From: Delftia tsuruhatensis NBRC 16741
GTDB lineage: Bacteria; Pseudomonadota; Gammaproteobacteria; Burkholderiales; Burkholderiaceae_C
NCBI RefSeq assembly: GCF_001571325.1
Contig: NZ_BCTO01000038.1
Coordinates: 20,802 to 84,801, forward strand
DNA length: 64,000 nucleotides
Reading direction: 5' to 3'
The notes below the pieces were generated by a model. The model searched no databases, was not told the DNA's origin, and saw only the letters and a list, made by a program, of their open reading frames with translations. Made by a program: the position numbers and the translations under genes. Shown here piece by piece: positions 42,598 to 52,279 of this stretch (the first letter of the stretch is position 1; every line of letters starts with the position of its first letter).

Positions 42598-42920
42598 ACA
42601 GCACCCCCATCCTTTGGCGGCAGACCCAGGCGCTTACGCACCCACTCATTGAGCAGCGGCCCGAGTGCGAACTGATCCCACGCCCGGAACACCCAGTCGG
42701 CCGCAGTCATCGAGAACATGCCGACGACGAAGCCGGCCAGCCCCTCGGAAAGGCCTGTCGCCACCACGAAGTCAGGCGTACCGTAGTTGCTCGCCGCTAT
42801 CCCGAGCACCAACATTGCACCCTTACGGGGCCATGTACCTTGCATCCACATAAGCGCTCCTGCACTGCCGAGAATCCCCGGCACTTTGGGTAGAAGTTGA
42901 TCGAACCAGTTGTTGTCCAT
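42594..42920 (-). CDS. Holin-like membrane protein
   Basis: A 108-residue protein starting MDNNWFDQLLPKVPGILGSA, with GGAGGAGGG before the ATG. Two or three hydrophobic segments (VPGILGSAGALMWMQ, KGAMLVLGIAASNYG, GLAGFVVGMFSMTAADWVF) and a charged tail suit a phage holin, which opens the inner membrane at the timed start of lysis. The call rests on size, topology and its place before endolysin and spanins. Confidence 0.7.
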   Translation of the reverse strand: MDNNWFDQLLPKVPGILGSAGALMWMQGTWPRKGAMLVLGIAASNYGTPDFVVATGLSEGLAGFVVGMFSMTAADWVFRAWDQFALGPLLNEWVRKRLGLPPKDGGAV

Positions 42921-42939
42921 GTGCCCTCCTCCGGGCATG

Positions 42940-42962
42940 AAAAAACCCGCCGAGGCGGGTTG
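42940..42962 (-). terminator. Terminator between tail and lysis genes
   Basis: On the minus strand ACCCGCC, two-base loop, GGCGGGT followed by TTTTTC. It separates the tail-fibre operon from the lysis cassette. Confidence 0.75.
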
Positions 42963-42985
42963 TGATGGGATCGCGCTGCACACTG

Positions 42986-43525
42986 CTACTGGGCAGCCGC
43001 GTAGTCGAATAGCTCGCCGAGCCGTTGAGTGATATTGAGTGCCTGTGCGAGCATCAGCACCGTGGGACTGTCGTGCTCGATGTATGCGGCACCCTGCCAG
43101 TCGATTTGTGTCCTGTAGCGTGCGTTCTCGTCTTGCTCTGCATCAATGACGGCCAGCAGATCGGCCTCCTTGATTCCGCACAGGTCCCACAGCGCAAGCA
43201 GGGCCTGGCGCTTCGTTACGCGCCGCGCGAGGCGGATGGCCTCCAACTGCGCCTGCCTGCGGGCCTGCTCCTGGGCTTGCACGTCGGCCAGTTCTTGAGC
43301 ATCCAGCAGCACAGTCTCCCAGTCCCACACATGCTCTCCGTCCATCACATCAAGCACCGTTTTGCGGACCAGCTTGTGCGTGAGCCTGTCGTAGTCAGGA
43401 GCTTGCGCCTCAGTGATAGAGGAATAGCGCGGCAGCAGCCAAGGGTTGGCCCATTCGGGATGCGCTTGCGCGATGGCCTCTACCGTCAGCGGCCATGCGT
43501 CTGTTTCTTTGTCGATGTAGTTCAT
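42986..43525 (-). CDS. Phage protein downstream of tail fibre genes (chaperone-like)
   Basis: A 179-residue protein starting MNYIDKETDAWPLTVEAIAQ, largely helical and charged (AQEQARRQAQLEAIRLARRV). Small proteins of this kind at the end of fibre operons often help fibre assembly. No family is firmly recognised; the chaperone role is inferred from position. Confidence 0.5.
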   Translation of the reverse strand: MNYIDKETDAWPLTVEAIAQAHPEWANPWLLPRYSSITEAQAPDYDRLTHKLVRKTVLDVMDGEHVWDWETVLLDAQELADVQAQEQARRQAQLEAIRLARRVTKRQALLALWDLCGIKEADLLAVIDAEQDENARYRTQIDWQGAAYIEHDSPTVLMLAQALNITQRLGELFDYAAAQ

Positions 43526-43538
43526 AGATTGATGCCCT

Positions 43539-44237
43539 TCAGATACGGGGGCCAGTGATCGTTCCTTGAGCTATCCAGGTAATAAGGGCATTGCCCTCTA
43601 CCGCATAGCCCGCCCGGCCGCCCTCCCATCCGTTGTCTGCAGCAGGACTCCAGATGGAGCCGCCATAGCTGCCAGGTCCTCCATAGCTGCCGGACTGTCC
43701 CAGCGCTCCGCCGTTGCCGCCACCTCCACCAGAAACCCAAGGCATGGAGTCCCCACCGAACAAAGCCCCGCTGTATGCCTCGTACCCGCCCCAGCTACCG
43801 CTTTGCGCTGTGCCCAGCACAAAGGAGCTACCGGCTTGGTAGAAACCAGCCCCGTCGCCTGGCGCACCGCCGTAGCCAAAGAGCCTCGCGGTGCTGTAGC
43901 TGCCCGACGCGCCGCCGCCACTGCCTCCACCGCCGCCACCTCCAAAAATTCGATTGAGGTTGTTGACGCGAATGCGTACGTCAGTTTTGAGGCCTGTGCC
44001 ACTATTGCGCTCCCCACCGATATCCCCGCGATTTGTCAGCGTGGCGATGTCATGCGGGAGCCCGGTGAAGACAAGATTGCAGACGTTGACACCCGCCGCC
44101 ACATTCACCTCAAGCATCATCCCAAGGCGCCAGCCGGCCGCTTGCGCGAGCGCGAGCACATTGGGCTTCCATGCGTGTGCATTGATGTTGACGACGGCCG
44201 TTCGTGCCGCCGCAGCCAGCAAGTACAGATGGATCAC
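43539..44237 (-). CDS. Glycine-rich tail tip adhesin-like protein
   Basis: A 232-residue protein. After a compact N-terminal part (residues 1-95) the sequence becomes a glycine-rich array (GGGGGGGSGGGASGSY, GGAPGDGAGFY, SGGGGGNGGALGQSG) broken by short Tyr/Ser/Trp-bearing loops. This is like the receptor-binding tips of T2/S16 gp38 type, where polyglycine helices hold up variable loops. It overlaps the tail fibre stop by ATGA. It is likely the receptor-binding protein. Confidence 0.6.
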   Translation of the reverse strand: MIHLYLLAAAARTAVVNINAHAWKPNVLALAQAAGWRLGMMLEVNVAAGVNVCNLVFTGLPHDIATLTNRGDIGGERNSGTGLKTDVRIRVNNLNRIFGGGGGGGSGGGASGSYSTARLFGYGGAPGDGAGFYQAGSSFVLGTAQSGSWGGYEAYSGALFGGDSMPWVSGGGGGNGGALGQSGSYGGPGSYGGSIWSPAADNGWEGGRAGYAVEGNALITWIAQGTITGPRI

Positions 44238-45430
44238 GGCAGGTTAACTCCGCAGTAGTAGAGGTCGTACCGGCTTGTGCCCACCCGGTGCATAAACAAC
44301 ATGGTCAGCACATCATTAGCAGCGTAGGGAGGGATAGGCGTTTTTGGCTGGATGACGGCAGCGTCAAAAGCGATTGCGTGGGGGGCGCCAAGGAACTGGA
44401 CTTTCAGGATCACAGTTTCCGAAGGCCTGCGATGTGGAGCCATCCAGAACTTAATCGGACCTGATATGTAGACTTGCTGGATCGCACCAGCGCCCGCATT
44501 GATTTCCCAGTCCGTCACGCTAGACGCGATGGCTTCGGCTTTGACATCGGGCGTGCAATCCATGGCGTCAAGCAAGCGCCGCCAGCCACCTGGGGTGTTC
44601 CACTGGCCGTTTACCTGCCGGCGGAAAAACAGAGGTGTGTTCGCCGTGAGCCCCGCAGATATCTGCAGCTTGTAGCCCGGTGAAGAGTGCGGAATCTGAA
44701 AGAAGTAGTGCCATGTATCGCCAGAAGCCGGCCTGTTCGACAAGTCGGCGCCATCCGCAAACATCACTTCATGCGGCAACAGGTTCAGGTCGGCAGTAGC
44801 CGTTGCAAGATTGACCACCTTGCGTGGCAGCACTTCCTGGGCCTGCGGAAACTCCTCGCCCTTGGCACCCGCAGGGCCGGATGCGTACCCCGTGAACTTG
44901 CCACCAGATTTAGGCATCAGCGTGCCGATCACAGGCCCGATCCCGGGATTCCAGCCTGTGCCGTCCCACCATAGCCACACCCCCTTGAGAGCCGGGTCAG
45001 TGCCCACATAGGTGTACCAGGCACCGAGCTGCAGCGCATTGCCTTGGTTGTCCTTGATAGGGTTGGAGGTCTTCGCCCCCAGATACAGGGCCTGCATCTG
45101 CGTGTAAGCCCCCACGGCGTTGCTCGCGTGAGTGCTCGCCGTGGCCGCGCTGCCAGCTGCAGCGGTCGCCGAGTTCGCTGCCTGGTTGCGATAGCTCATG
45201 GCCTGGTCAGCCTGCTGCGCTGACTGCATGCGCGAGGCCTCTGCCGACATCGCATCTTCACGGGCAGCAAGGGCACACTCACGGCAAGCAGCCGCAATCT
45301 CCCGCAGCCGCGTCGTCACGCCAGGCATGGCCGTGCCATAGGCATAGGCCTCCTGGTTGAAATTCAGGCTCCCCAGGGCCGGATAGAGCGGCACGAATGG
45401 TGCCGCCGGAATTTCAGGGATCAGGCTCAT
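44234..45430 (-). CDS. Tail fibre protein
   Basis: A 398-residue protein starting MSLIPEIPAAPFVPLYPALG. An N-terminal Ala/Ser/Gln-rich stretch (AAAGSAATASTHASNAVGAY) is typical of the trimeric shaft of phage fibres, followed by a middle domain with WLWWDGTGWNPGIG and a beta-rich C-terminus. It lies between the tail-tip gene and the glycine-rich adhesin and overlaps both neighbours by ATGA-type junctions. Confidence 0.75.
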   Translation of the reverse strand: MSLIPEIPAAPFVPLYPALGSLNFNQEAYAYGTAMPGVTTRLREIAAACRECALAAREDAMSAEASRMQSAQQADQAMSYRNQAANSATAAAGSAATASTHASNAVGAYTQMQALYLGAKTSNPIKDNQGNALQLGAWYTYVGTDPALKGVWLWWDGTGWNPGIGPVIGTLMPKSGGKFTGYASGPAGAKGEEFPQAQEVLPRKVVNLATATADLNLLPHEVMFADGADLSNRPASGDTWHYFFQIPHSSPGYKLQISAGLTANTPLFFRRQVNGQWNTPGGWRRLLDAMDCTPDVKAEAIASSVTDWEINAGAGAIQQVYISGPIKFWMAPHRRPSETVILKVQFLGAPHAIAFDAAVIQPKTPIPPYAANDVLTMLFMHRVGTSRYDLYYCGVNLP

Positions 45431-46383
45431 ACGTTGCCCTCTACTTTGATATTGACTCTTGCGTAAGTGGCGCGCTCAGCGCGCACCGTGCCGGTAACAA
45501 AACCGACTGTTGAGATATGGCCGTACTGCGGCAGATCGCTGGCCTCGACAGCCACGGGGATATCGATGATCTTTTCCAGCAGCCGCGAGACACGCGGGGC
45601 GTCCTTGGCATTGATCAGCACCGATGCGGTGATGAGCTTGGCCACGCGGCCTTTTTGCCGCAGGTAGGTGCCGTCGCCATTGGCTTTCCAGAGGCCATAG
45701 CGTTTGGGCGAAACCTCCGCGCCAAACTCCGTGCCGCCCTTGTCCGACAGCGGCGCAAGAAGCTGCTGCCATTGGCCGATGCTGAGATAGCCCAGCTCGG
45801 CCATGGCCTGCGGATCGCTGCGGCTCAGCGTGATTTCCAACGAAGACACGGGCCGGATTGGATAACCCGAGCCCGTGTATTTGTTGGTCTTGTCGAGATT
45901 GCCGAACAGGTATTCCCACTCGCCAAACGCCTGTTCCCACATGGTTTGCCCATGCGAGTGAATGGGCGGCGCACCAGGTGCAGCACCTGGCTCATAGACC
46001 TTGATATCGGTCTGGTCCGCCTCCACCCCGTACATCGCCACCCCATTGAAAAACGGGGGCGTCAAGACATACTTGAGGCCCCCGCGTTGCTTCGCTGCCG
46101 TGAAGACATATTCGTCAAACGGCGCCATTCGATTCGTGGGAGAGGTCTCATCCTTTTCCCAGTGCTGCGATGCGCGCGGATCGTCGGGCGTGTAGGCATT
46201 GACGGGGGCACCGGCAATGGCTTTGGTGCACTGCCAGGTCCACCCTTTGTAGGTGAGCCGGGCGCCCAGCGCATAGTCGCCGGCCACCCACGCCACCTCC
46301 CCCATGCCCGCATCGACGGCCGGGATGGTGGTCCCGGCCGCAATCATGGCTTCCGTGATCGTGATGGGCAAAAGTATGTTCAT
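45427..46383 (-). CDS. Tail tip protein
   Basis: A 318-residue protein starting MNILLPITITEAMIAAGTTI. It includes a carbohydrate-binding-like segment (YALGARLTYKGWTWQCTKAI) often found in phage tail-tip or fibre proteins. Its ATG overlaps the tape-measure stop (ATGA). It fills the position where lambdoid phages have several tail-tip genes. Confidence 0.6.
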   Translation of the reverse strand: MNILLPITITEAMIAAGTTIPAVDAGMGEVAWVAGDYALGARLTYKGWTWQCTKAIAGAPVNAYTPDDPRASQHWEKDETSPTNRMAPFDEYVFTAAKQRGGLKYVLTPPFFNGVAMYGVEADQTDIKVYEPGAAPGAPPIHSHGQTMWEQAFGEWEYLFGNLDKTNKYTGSGYPIRPVSSLEITLSRSDPQAMAELGYLSIGQWQQLLAPLSDKGGTEFGAEVSPKRYGLWKANGDGTYLRQKGRVAKLITASVLINAKDAPRVSRLLEKIIDIPVAVEASDLPQYGHISTVGFVTGTVRAERATYARVNIKVEGNV

Positions 46384-49300
46384 GCCGTTCCTTTCTCCAA
46401 TACCTTCGCCAGCCCTTCGGCCACCTCTTCCACATTGGCAATCACCACGTAGTCCGCATTTCCGCCGCCGCTCACGCGGTCGCGCTGGTCCGTGTAATCG
46501 GGCAGCACGCTCGTGTGTCCTGCGGTTGCTTCGGCCGCTTCGCGCAGGGCATCGATCCCTTCGCGCACCGCCTGCAGCACCTCCAGCACTGCCCCGCCTG
46601 CAGGGCCGCCAGCACCATCCAGCGCAGCCATCAGCCTGCGGTTGTCGGCCGCAGGCACGATGCGCTCGCCCGCATGCACGATGGCCGGCATGTCGAACGG
46701 AACGTAGTTGGTGCCGATATCGAAGGCGGGCAACTTGATGCCGGTGATCTTTTCGACCTCGGCCCAATCGCGCGCGTAGAACCCGCTCAAGGCCTCCAGG
46801 TCTTGGAGCGTGGCGCCGGCGTCCCGCATGGTCTGCATGAGACTGTTGAGGTCGCCCGTGCCGTCATAGGCGTGGTACTTGTCAAACAAGCCATCCAGCT
46901 TGCCGACAGTCCCGGCGTCCACGACAGGCTCATACCAAGTGCCGCCAGAGCCATCAATGCGCGGCCGCGAATACTTTGAGTCCACGGGATCGGTGCCGCC
47001 ACCTCCAGGCCCCCACACTGCGCCGCCGTCGTCCTTGCCAGGCTGCTTGCCCGGCGTGCTCGGCTTTGTCGTGCCAAGCGCCGCCAGCAGCTTGTCGAAG
47101 TACCCGCGCACCGTGTCGCTGAGCGCAGCTGTGCCGTTGACGAGCTCGTCAGCGGTATTGGCCAGGGCATCCAGCTGCTCGATCTGGGTCTGCACCGCCT
47201 TCAGTTGCCGCTCTTCAAACGACAGCTGTATGCCGGCAATCTCGCCCATCTCGGCCAGTTGACCCGCCAGCACCTTGGTGTCGCGCCGGCGTTCAAACTC
47301 GCTGGTGTACTCCCCGCTGGTGATGCCATTGCGCGCTGCACCGATGGCGTCCTGCAGGCCTGCATAGTCCGTGACCGAAGCCCCGGCACGCATGCCCGCC
47401 AGCGCGCGCTCGATGTAGACCATCCCCTGCGCTGCCAGCAATTGCCGCGTGCTGTCCACGCTGCCCCACAAATCATTGGCCGTGCTGTTGAGCATGCCCA
47501 CGGCCGAGCTGATCGCACTGATGGTGCTTTGCAGCGTTGCCGCCTGGTCCTGCAGCGCATCGCGGTCGCGTTGGTACGCGCGCCGGAACAGATCGTGGGC
47601 CGCTGTCACGGCCTCGCGCTCGTCCTCAATCGCCCATATCCGCTGCTGCAGCGCGCGGTTGCTCGGGTCCAGCGCGGCCAGCTCGCGCCGGCGCAGCTCG
47701 GCCGTGTCGCCGGAAAGCTCCAGCAACTGCCGCTCCAGATCCGTCTGCTTGTCGCGTGCTGCGATCTCGGCACGCAGCGCCTCGTTGTAGTCCCACGCGG
47801 CGCGCTCGGCCTCAGTCATTCCTTCGGTCGCCAGCTTGCGCAGGGCCTCGCGGTACTTGTCCGTCTGGCCCGTTGCGCGCAGATATTCGGCCTCCAGCTT
47901 GGAGCGGTCCTCCTTCAGGCCATCCAGCACGCGGCCAGCAGCATCGGCCACCTCGCCGAACATCTGTGCCATGGGCAGCAGCTTGGCGAGCAGTTCGACA
48001 TCGCCGGCGGCCATCGCCGCTTCGATCAGCTTGCGGAACTGCTCTTTTGCGGCCTGGCCCTGGCGCGGGTCAATCTCCAGCTTCAGATCCTTCAGCGACT
48101 TGTCCAGCACCTTCGCGGCGTTCTCGACCCGTTCGCTTTCGGTGTAGAAGCCGGCATAGAAGGCGTCGATGCCCGCTATCGCGTTCTCGATGCCCCCCAT
48201 GTCCTTGATGAGCTTGGCAATCGCCTTGTCGCCCATCTCGCCGAAGTTGACGATGTTGTTTGTCCACCCCTCCACCGCCGTGGCCGTGAGCTGGACCTTT
48301 TGCAGCATCGCATTGAAGCTTTCCAGCGTGATGTCGTCGCCCAGCTCATCAAAGACATCGCGCATCCATGTCGGCAGGTCAGCCTTTTTCAGCTCACCCA
48401 CCAGCGCGCCGCCCATGTCGGCGACGAACTGCGTGAAGGCCTTTTCCGGGTCGTTGCCCAAGTCGCGGTTTTTGTACGACTTGAGCACTTCGCCCGTCAC
48501 CTTGTCGATGATCTGGAAATAGCCGTGCGCGTCCTCATCGCCATACTTCGGGTTCGTCGCAAAGCCTGCGGCAATGTCCACCTCGCGCACGTTGCCGCTC
48601 GCGTACTTGGACAGGGACTTGTAGACCTCGGCCAAGGCTTTCACCGTGGTGCCCAGCTGCTCGCCCAGTTCCTTGTTGCCGCGCTTGGTGAAGTCGCCCA
48701 GCGCATTGCCCCACGCATCCTGGCCCAGCGCCTGCTTTGTGGCGTCGTCCCAGTCGTCCGTCCTGGTCGAATAGACACCGCCCGAGTGGTTGGGGCCACG
48801 GGAACCAAACAGGCCGCTCTTGAGCAGCGAGAAAATCGCAATCGCAACGCCGATGTAGGGAATGGCAGCGCCCAAACCCATGCCGGCCGCAGTCGTGCCG
48901 CTGGCAGATCCCCACAGGGAAGCCACACCACCGATTCCAAGCTGCCCGCCTGCAGCGATGCCCGCGCCCAGCTCACCCAGAAAGCTGCTGCCCATGAGCT
49001 TGCCCAGACCGATCACGCCCGATGCGACCACTCCCGAGCTGCCGCCCGAGAACGAAGACCAGATATCCGTCACGCTTTTGACGCCAGCCAGGGCATTGCC
49101 CTGCGTACCACCGCCATCAGACAGGCCCAGCATGTTCGCCGCATAGGCGGCCACAGGCTGCACCATCGGCATGATGAGCGGCCGCAGGATCAACGTCCGC
49201 GCCAGGTTCTTGAGGTAGTCGCCGAACGACCGCCCTCCAGCCATCAGCTGGTCCGTGAGGCTTTGGCCGATCTGGTCAACGCCCTTTTGCCATTCGGTCA

Positions 49301-51476
49301 CGCTGGCGGCCGAGGCCTTGGCAGCGGCCTCTTTCCCGTCCTTCTGGGAGGTCAGCGCCAAGCGCTCGCGCAGCAGGGCGATTTCCTGCTGCAGCAGCGC
49401 ATGCTCGGCCGTCATGGTGCCGGTCAAGGCAGCAGCACGCTCCATCTCAGCCAGCTGCTGTTCCTTGGACAGGATCACAGCCAGTTGCCGCAGCTCAAGG
49501 ACCGCCCGCTGCTGGTCCGCACTCAGGCCGATCAGCTCAATCTCTTCGCGCAGGGACTTGTTGCCGGCCTCCAGCTCTTCGACCGTCTTGGCCTGTACGC
49601 CAAGCCATTCCTGGCGGTACTTGCGCTCTTCCTCGGCGGCCTTCTTTGCCTTCTTCGCGGCCTCGTTTTCCTTCTCCAGCGCCGCCAGCGTATCGATCTT
49701 GGCCAGCACGTTGGCGCGCTGGGCAGCTGTCAGGCCCTTAAGGCTGTCTTTCAGATCCTCATTGAACTTGATGCGGATCTTGTCGGACTCGGCCAGAGCT
49801 TGGCCGCTGGACAATTCCTGTCGCTGCTCTGCCGTCTTCTCTGCGATGGACTGCAGCAGGTTGTCGTAGCTGGTTTGCAGCTGCTTGGCCGACTGAGCGC
49901 TGGCCTTGGCCCCCGCATCCTGCTTGGCATAGGTCTCTTCCACCTGGCGCTGCATCTCGGGCGTGAATGCAGAGCCGAGCTTGCGTTTCCATTCCTCGAC
50001 TTCCAGCGCGGCTTTCTGCGCCGCCGTGCCGTATTTCTTGATCCAGTCTTCGGACTGGCCCAGCGGGATCTGCGTGCTGTTGGCGGCAGCTGCCACACCG
50101 GCAACCTGATTAGCCACCTCCTCAACAGCTGGCTTTGCAGCGCCGGCGGCAGTTCGCAAGACATCCAGATGGCTCTTGATGCCGGCAATGCGCTCTTCAA
50201 GCTTGGCCGTCATCTGCCCCTTGGGGCCACCAGCGCGCGCAAGCAAAGCCTCGGCCTGTGCCAGGCGCTCGGTCTGGAACTCAATTTCCTTGCTGAGCCG
50301 GTCGCCCACAGGGTCGCCCAAGTTCGACGCAATGGCAGCGCCCGTGGCCGCACCAATGCCCAGCAGCACCAGGGTGGCCGGGTTCGCCGCAAGGGCCAGG
50401 CTCAGCGCGATCACCGCGCCGCGAACCTTGGTCAATGCCCCCCAGACGCCGCCAGCGGCGCCGATGGCATTGGCAACCTGCAGCGCCCCGGCAGCCGTGG
50501 CCGTGCCGGCGATCATGCCCAGCACCACACCAATCTCGCCCTTGTGCTCAGCCACGGCCTGGCCCAGCTTGACGATGCCGGCCATGCTGCTGGCGGCAAA
50601 GCTGCCCACATCGATCAGCCCGCTGATCAGCGTCTGAAAGCCGTTGCGCACGTCATCGCTGTTGAGCATGCTGTTAAGCCCTTCGACGCTATCGCGCAGG
50701 CCTGGCAGGCTCGCGCTGTCCGCCGTCATGAGGCTGTTGATGGTGTTGCCGACAGCCGTCAGCGAACCGCCCAGCGTGTCGCGCGCCGCCTTGGCCGCGC
50801 CGCCATAGCTGGACTCCAGGGCCTGCAGGATGATGTCCTGCGCCTTGGCGGTCTGGCCCGTGCGCTCGAATTGCTTGACCAGCTCCTTTTGCGCATCGGT
50901 GAACCGAAAGCCCTGCTTTGACAGCGCCGTCAGCCCTTCGCTGGGCACGTCCAGCGCCTTGCCGATGGTCTCGGCCGAGGCCGTGACCTCGTAGCCCATG
51001 CGCTCGGACATGTCGATCACGGCCTGCATGGCACGCGGGAACTGATCGCCCACCACGCCCGCATAGCTGAGCATGCGGGTCTGCGCCTGGTTAATCTGAC
51101 CGGCACTGAAAGTGCTGGTCTTTTCCATGCTGTCGGCCATGGCGTTGAGCCGTTCAACGCTCCAGCCAGCCGCGCCCCCCGTGGACTTGATCGCAGCCGC
51201 GAGCTGGGTCTGCTCCTTTTCGGCGTCGATGGTCTCCTGCTTGATCTTGGCGATGGCCGAGGTGATCCCGACCACGCTGATGGCACCACCGATGGCGCCC
51301 AGCACGGCGCCCTTGAGGCTGTCCATGCGGGCCGACACGCCAGCGGCCATGTTGTCATAGGCATCCTGCACGCGCTTGGCGTGCTGCTTCACGTCCTGCT
51401 CAGAGGACTGCAGCCCCTGGCTGAATTGCGCGTACTCCAGCGCGAGCTTGACGACCAGCGATCCCAATGCAGACAT
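46380..51476 (-). CDS. Tail length tape-measure protein
   Basis: A 1698-residue protein, the longest in the window, which by family rules sets a long flexible tail (roughly 0.15 nm per residue). The N-terminal region (LALEYAQFSQGLQSSEQDVK through FERTGQTAKAQDIILQALES) is the lambda gpH/prophage tail length domain. Long coiled coils alternate with hydrophobic parts (IALSLALAANPATLVLLGIG; IPYIGVAIAIFSLLK). It follows the frameshifted chaperone pair. Confidence 0.93.
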   Translation of the reverse strand: MSALGSLVVKLALEYAQFSQGLQSSEQDVKQHAKRVQDAYDNMAAGVSARMDSLKGAVLGAIGGAISVVGITSAIAKIKQETIDAEKEQTQLAAAIKSTGGAAGWSVERLNAMADSMEKTSTFSAGQINQAQTRMLSYAGVVGDQFPRAMQAVIDMSERMGYEVTASAETIGKALDVPSEGLTALSKQGFRFTDAQKELVKQFERTGQTAKAQDIILQALESSYGGAAKAARDTLGGSLTAVGNTINSLMTADSASLPGLRDSVEGLNSMLNSDDVRNGFQTLISGLIDVGSFAASSMAGIVKLGQAVAEHKGEIGVVLGMIAGTATAAGALQVANAIGAAGGVWGALTKVRGAVIALSLALAANPATLVLLGIGAATGAAIASNLGDPVGDRLSKEIEFQTERLAQAEALLARAGGPKGQMTAKLEERIAGIKSHLDVLRTAAGAAKPAVEEVANQVAGVAAAANSTQIPLGQSEDWIKKYGTAAQKAALEVEEWKRKLGSAFTPEMQRQVEETYAKQDAGAKASAQSAKQLQTSYDNLLQSIAEKTAEQRQELSSGQALAESDKIRIKFNEDLKDSLKGLTAAQRANVLAKIDTLAALEKENEAAKKAKKAAEEERKYRQEWLGVQAKTVEELEAGNKSLREEIELIGLSADQQRAVLELRQLAVILSKEQQLAEMERAAALTGTMTAEHALLQQEIALLRERLALTSQKDGKEAAAKASAASVTEWQKGVDQIGQSLTDQLMAGGRSFGDYLKNLARTLILRPLIMPMVQPVAAYAANMLGLSDGGGTQGNALAGVKSVTDIWSSFSGGSSGVVASGVIGLGKLMGSSFLGELGAGIAAGGQLGIGGVASLWGSASGTTAAGMGLGAAIPYIGVAIAIFSLLKSGLFGSRGPNHSGGVYSTRTDDWDDATKQALGQDAWGNALGDFTKRGNKELGEQLGTTVKALAEVYKSLSKYASGNVREVDIAAGFATNPKYGDEDAHGYFQIIDKVTGEVLKSYKNRDLGNDPEKAFTQFVADMGGALVGELKKADLPTWMRDVFDELGDDITLESFNAMLQKVQLTATAVEGWTNNIVNFGEMGDKAIAKLIKDMGGIENAIAGIDAFYAGFYTESERVENAAKVLDKSLKDLKLEIDPRQGQAAKEQFRKLIEAAMAAGDVELLAKLLPMAQMFGEVADAAGRVLDGLKEDRSKLEAEYLRATGQTDKYREALRKLATEGMTEAERAAWDYNEALRAEIAARDKQTDLERQLLELSGDTAELRRRELAALDPSNRALQQRIWAIEDEREAVTAAHDLFRRAYQRDRDALQDQAATLQSTISAISSAVGMLNSTANDLWGSVDSTRQLLAAQGMVYIERALAGMRAGASVTDYAGLQDAIGAARNGITSGEYTSEFERRRDTKVLAGQLAEMGEIAGIQLSFEERQLKAVQTQIEQLDALANTADELVNGTAALSDTVRGYFDKLLAALGTTKPSTPGKQPGKDDGGAVWGPGGGGTDPVDSKYSRPRIDGSGGTWYEPVVDAGTVGKLDGLFDKYHAYDGTGDLNSLMQTMRDAGATLQDLEALSGFYARDWAEVEKITGIKLPAFDIGTNYVPFDMPAIVHAGERIVPAADNRRLMAALDGAGGPAGGAVLEVLQAVREGIDALREAAEATAGHTSVLPDYTDQRDRVSGGGNADYVVIANVEEVAEGLAKVLEKGTA

Positions 51477-51478
51477 TG

Positions 51479-51895
51479 CTAGTCCTCCTTGCTTTGTTCT
51501 CGGATTTCATTCATGGCCGCGAGCGCGCCGCGCTCCATGACCATCAGGCCCACCATGACCTTGCGGCGCTGCCGCTGGGGCACGAACATGTCCAGCCAGG
51601 CAGAGGCGCAGCCGTAGTGCAGGCCCATGCGGGTGCCATCCATGCCCGCGAAATGCCATTGCGTTTCCAGCGCTCGCCAGGCCGTGACAACGGGCCAGTT
51701 ATCCCGGTAGATCCCGAATTCCTCGGGGGACTGATCGACGGCTGCGCGCTGCTCGGCAATGGCCTGTGCCACGCGCTCGATGTCCCCGGCCGGCGCCCCC
51801 ATCGCGCGCATGGCATCCAGCATGGATTCCTGCGGCGCGAAGGGATCGACCGGCAGCGGACGGATGCCCGCCCACCAGCGCGCGGCCTCAATCAG
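51479..51895 (-). CDS. Tail assembly chaperone, frameshift extension (gpT-like, DUF1799)
   Basis: This frame has no start signal of its own near its beginning. It is entered by a -1 shift at the slippery heptamer A AAA AAC (51901-51895), just before the stop of the upstream gene. The extension then reads LIEAARWWAGIRPLPVDPFA and runs through the DUF1799 region to a stop three bases before the tape-measure gene. As in lambda G/GT, the fused protein would bind the tape measure and recruit tube subunits. An internal ATG at 51823 is an alternative start if no shift occurs. Confidence 0.75.
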   Translation of the reverse strand: MIEAARWWAGIRPLPVDPFAPQESMLDAMRAMGAPAGDIERVAQAIAEQRAAVDQSPEEFGIYRDNWPVVTAWRALETQWHFAGMDGTRMGLHYGCASAWLDMFVPQRQRRKVMVGLMVMERGALAAMNEIREQSKED

Positions 51896-52212
51896 TTTTT
51901 TTCTTTGGCGCCCGCGTTGGTGCGCAGGTAAGTGATGGCCGTTTCACGCACGGCGGCAGGCAGGCGCATGAACGCGGCCTTGTTGTCCGGAGTGAACTCG
52001 ACCGGCAGGCGCTGCAGATCCTTCATTTCCCAGCCCACCAGGAATTCGTCCACGACTTCCGCAAAGGGCTTGTTGTGCAGTTCCTGGCGGCGCTCTTCAT
52101 CGGAGCGCTGGAAAATAGCCGTGAACGACTCTTCGCGCCAAGAGCCGCTTTCGGTCTTGACCTGAATCTTTACGGTTTCCTTGAAGGTTTCCGAGGGGGT
52201 GAGATTGAACAT
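51892..52212 (-). CDS. Tail assembly chaperone (gpG-like)
   Basis: A 106-residue protein starting MFNLTPSETFKETVKIQVKT, with GGAG before the ATG at 52212. It lies between the tail tube and the tape measure and ends AKEKN at a run of seven A bases that forms a -1 slippery site. Size and position match gpG-type chaperones. The unshifted product should be the more abundant. Confidence 0.8.
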   Translation of the reverse strand: MFNLTPSETFKETVKIQVKTESGSWREESFTAIFQRSDEERRQELHNKPFAEVVDEFLVGWEMKDLQRLPVEFTPDNKAAFMRLPAAVRETAITYLRTNAGAKEKN

Positions 52213-52279
52213 GGATGAACTCCAGAGTTGTTGAATAAGGAAGCGGATGCGGCGGCGCACGGCGGCCCGTGCGAGCACC

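Noticed and set aside
47205..50921. 1238-codon frame antisense to the tape measure
   Set aside because: It overlaps a full tape-measure protein; there is no start signal or recognisable domain.
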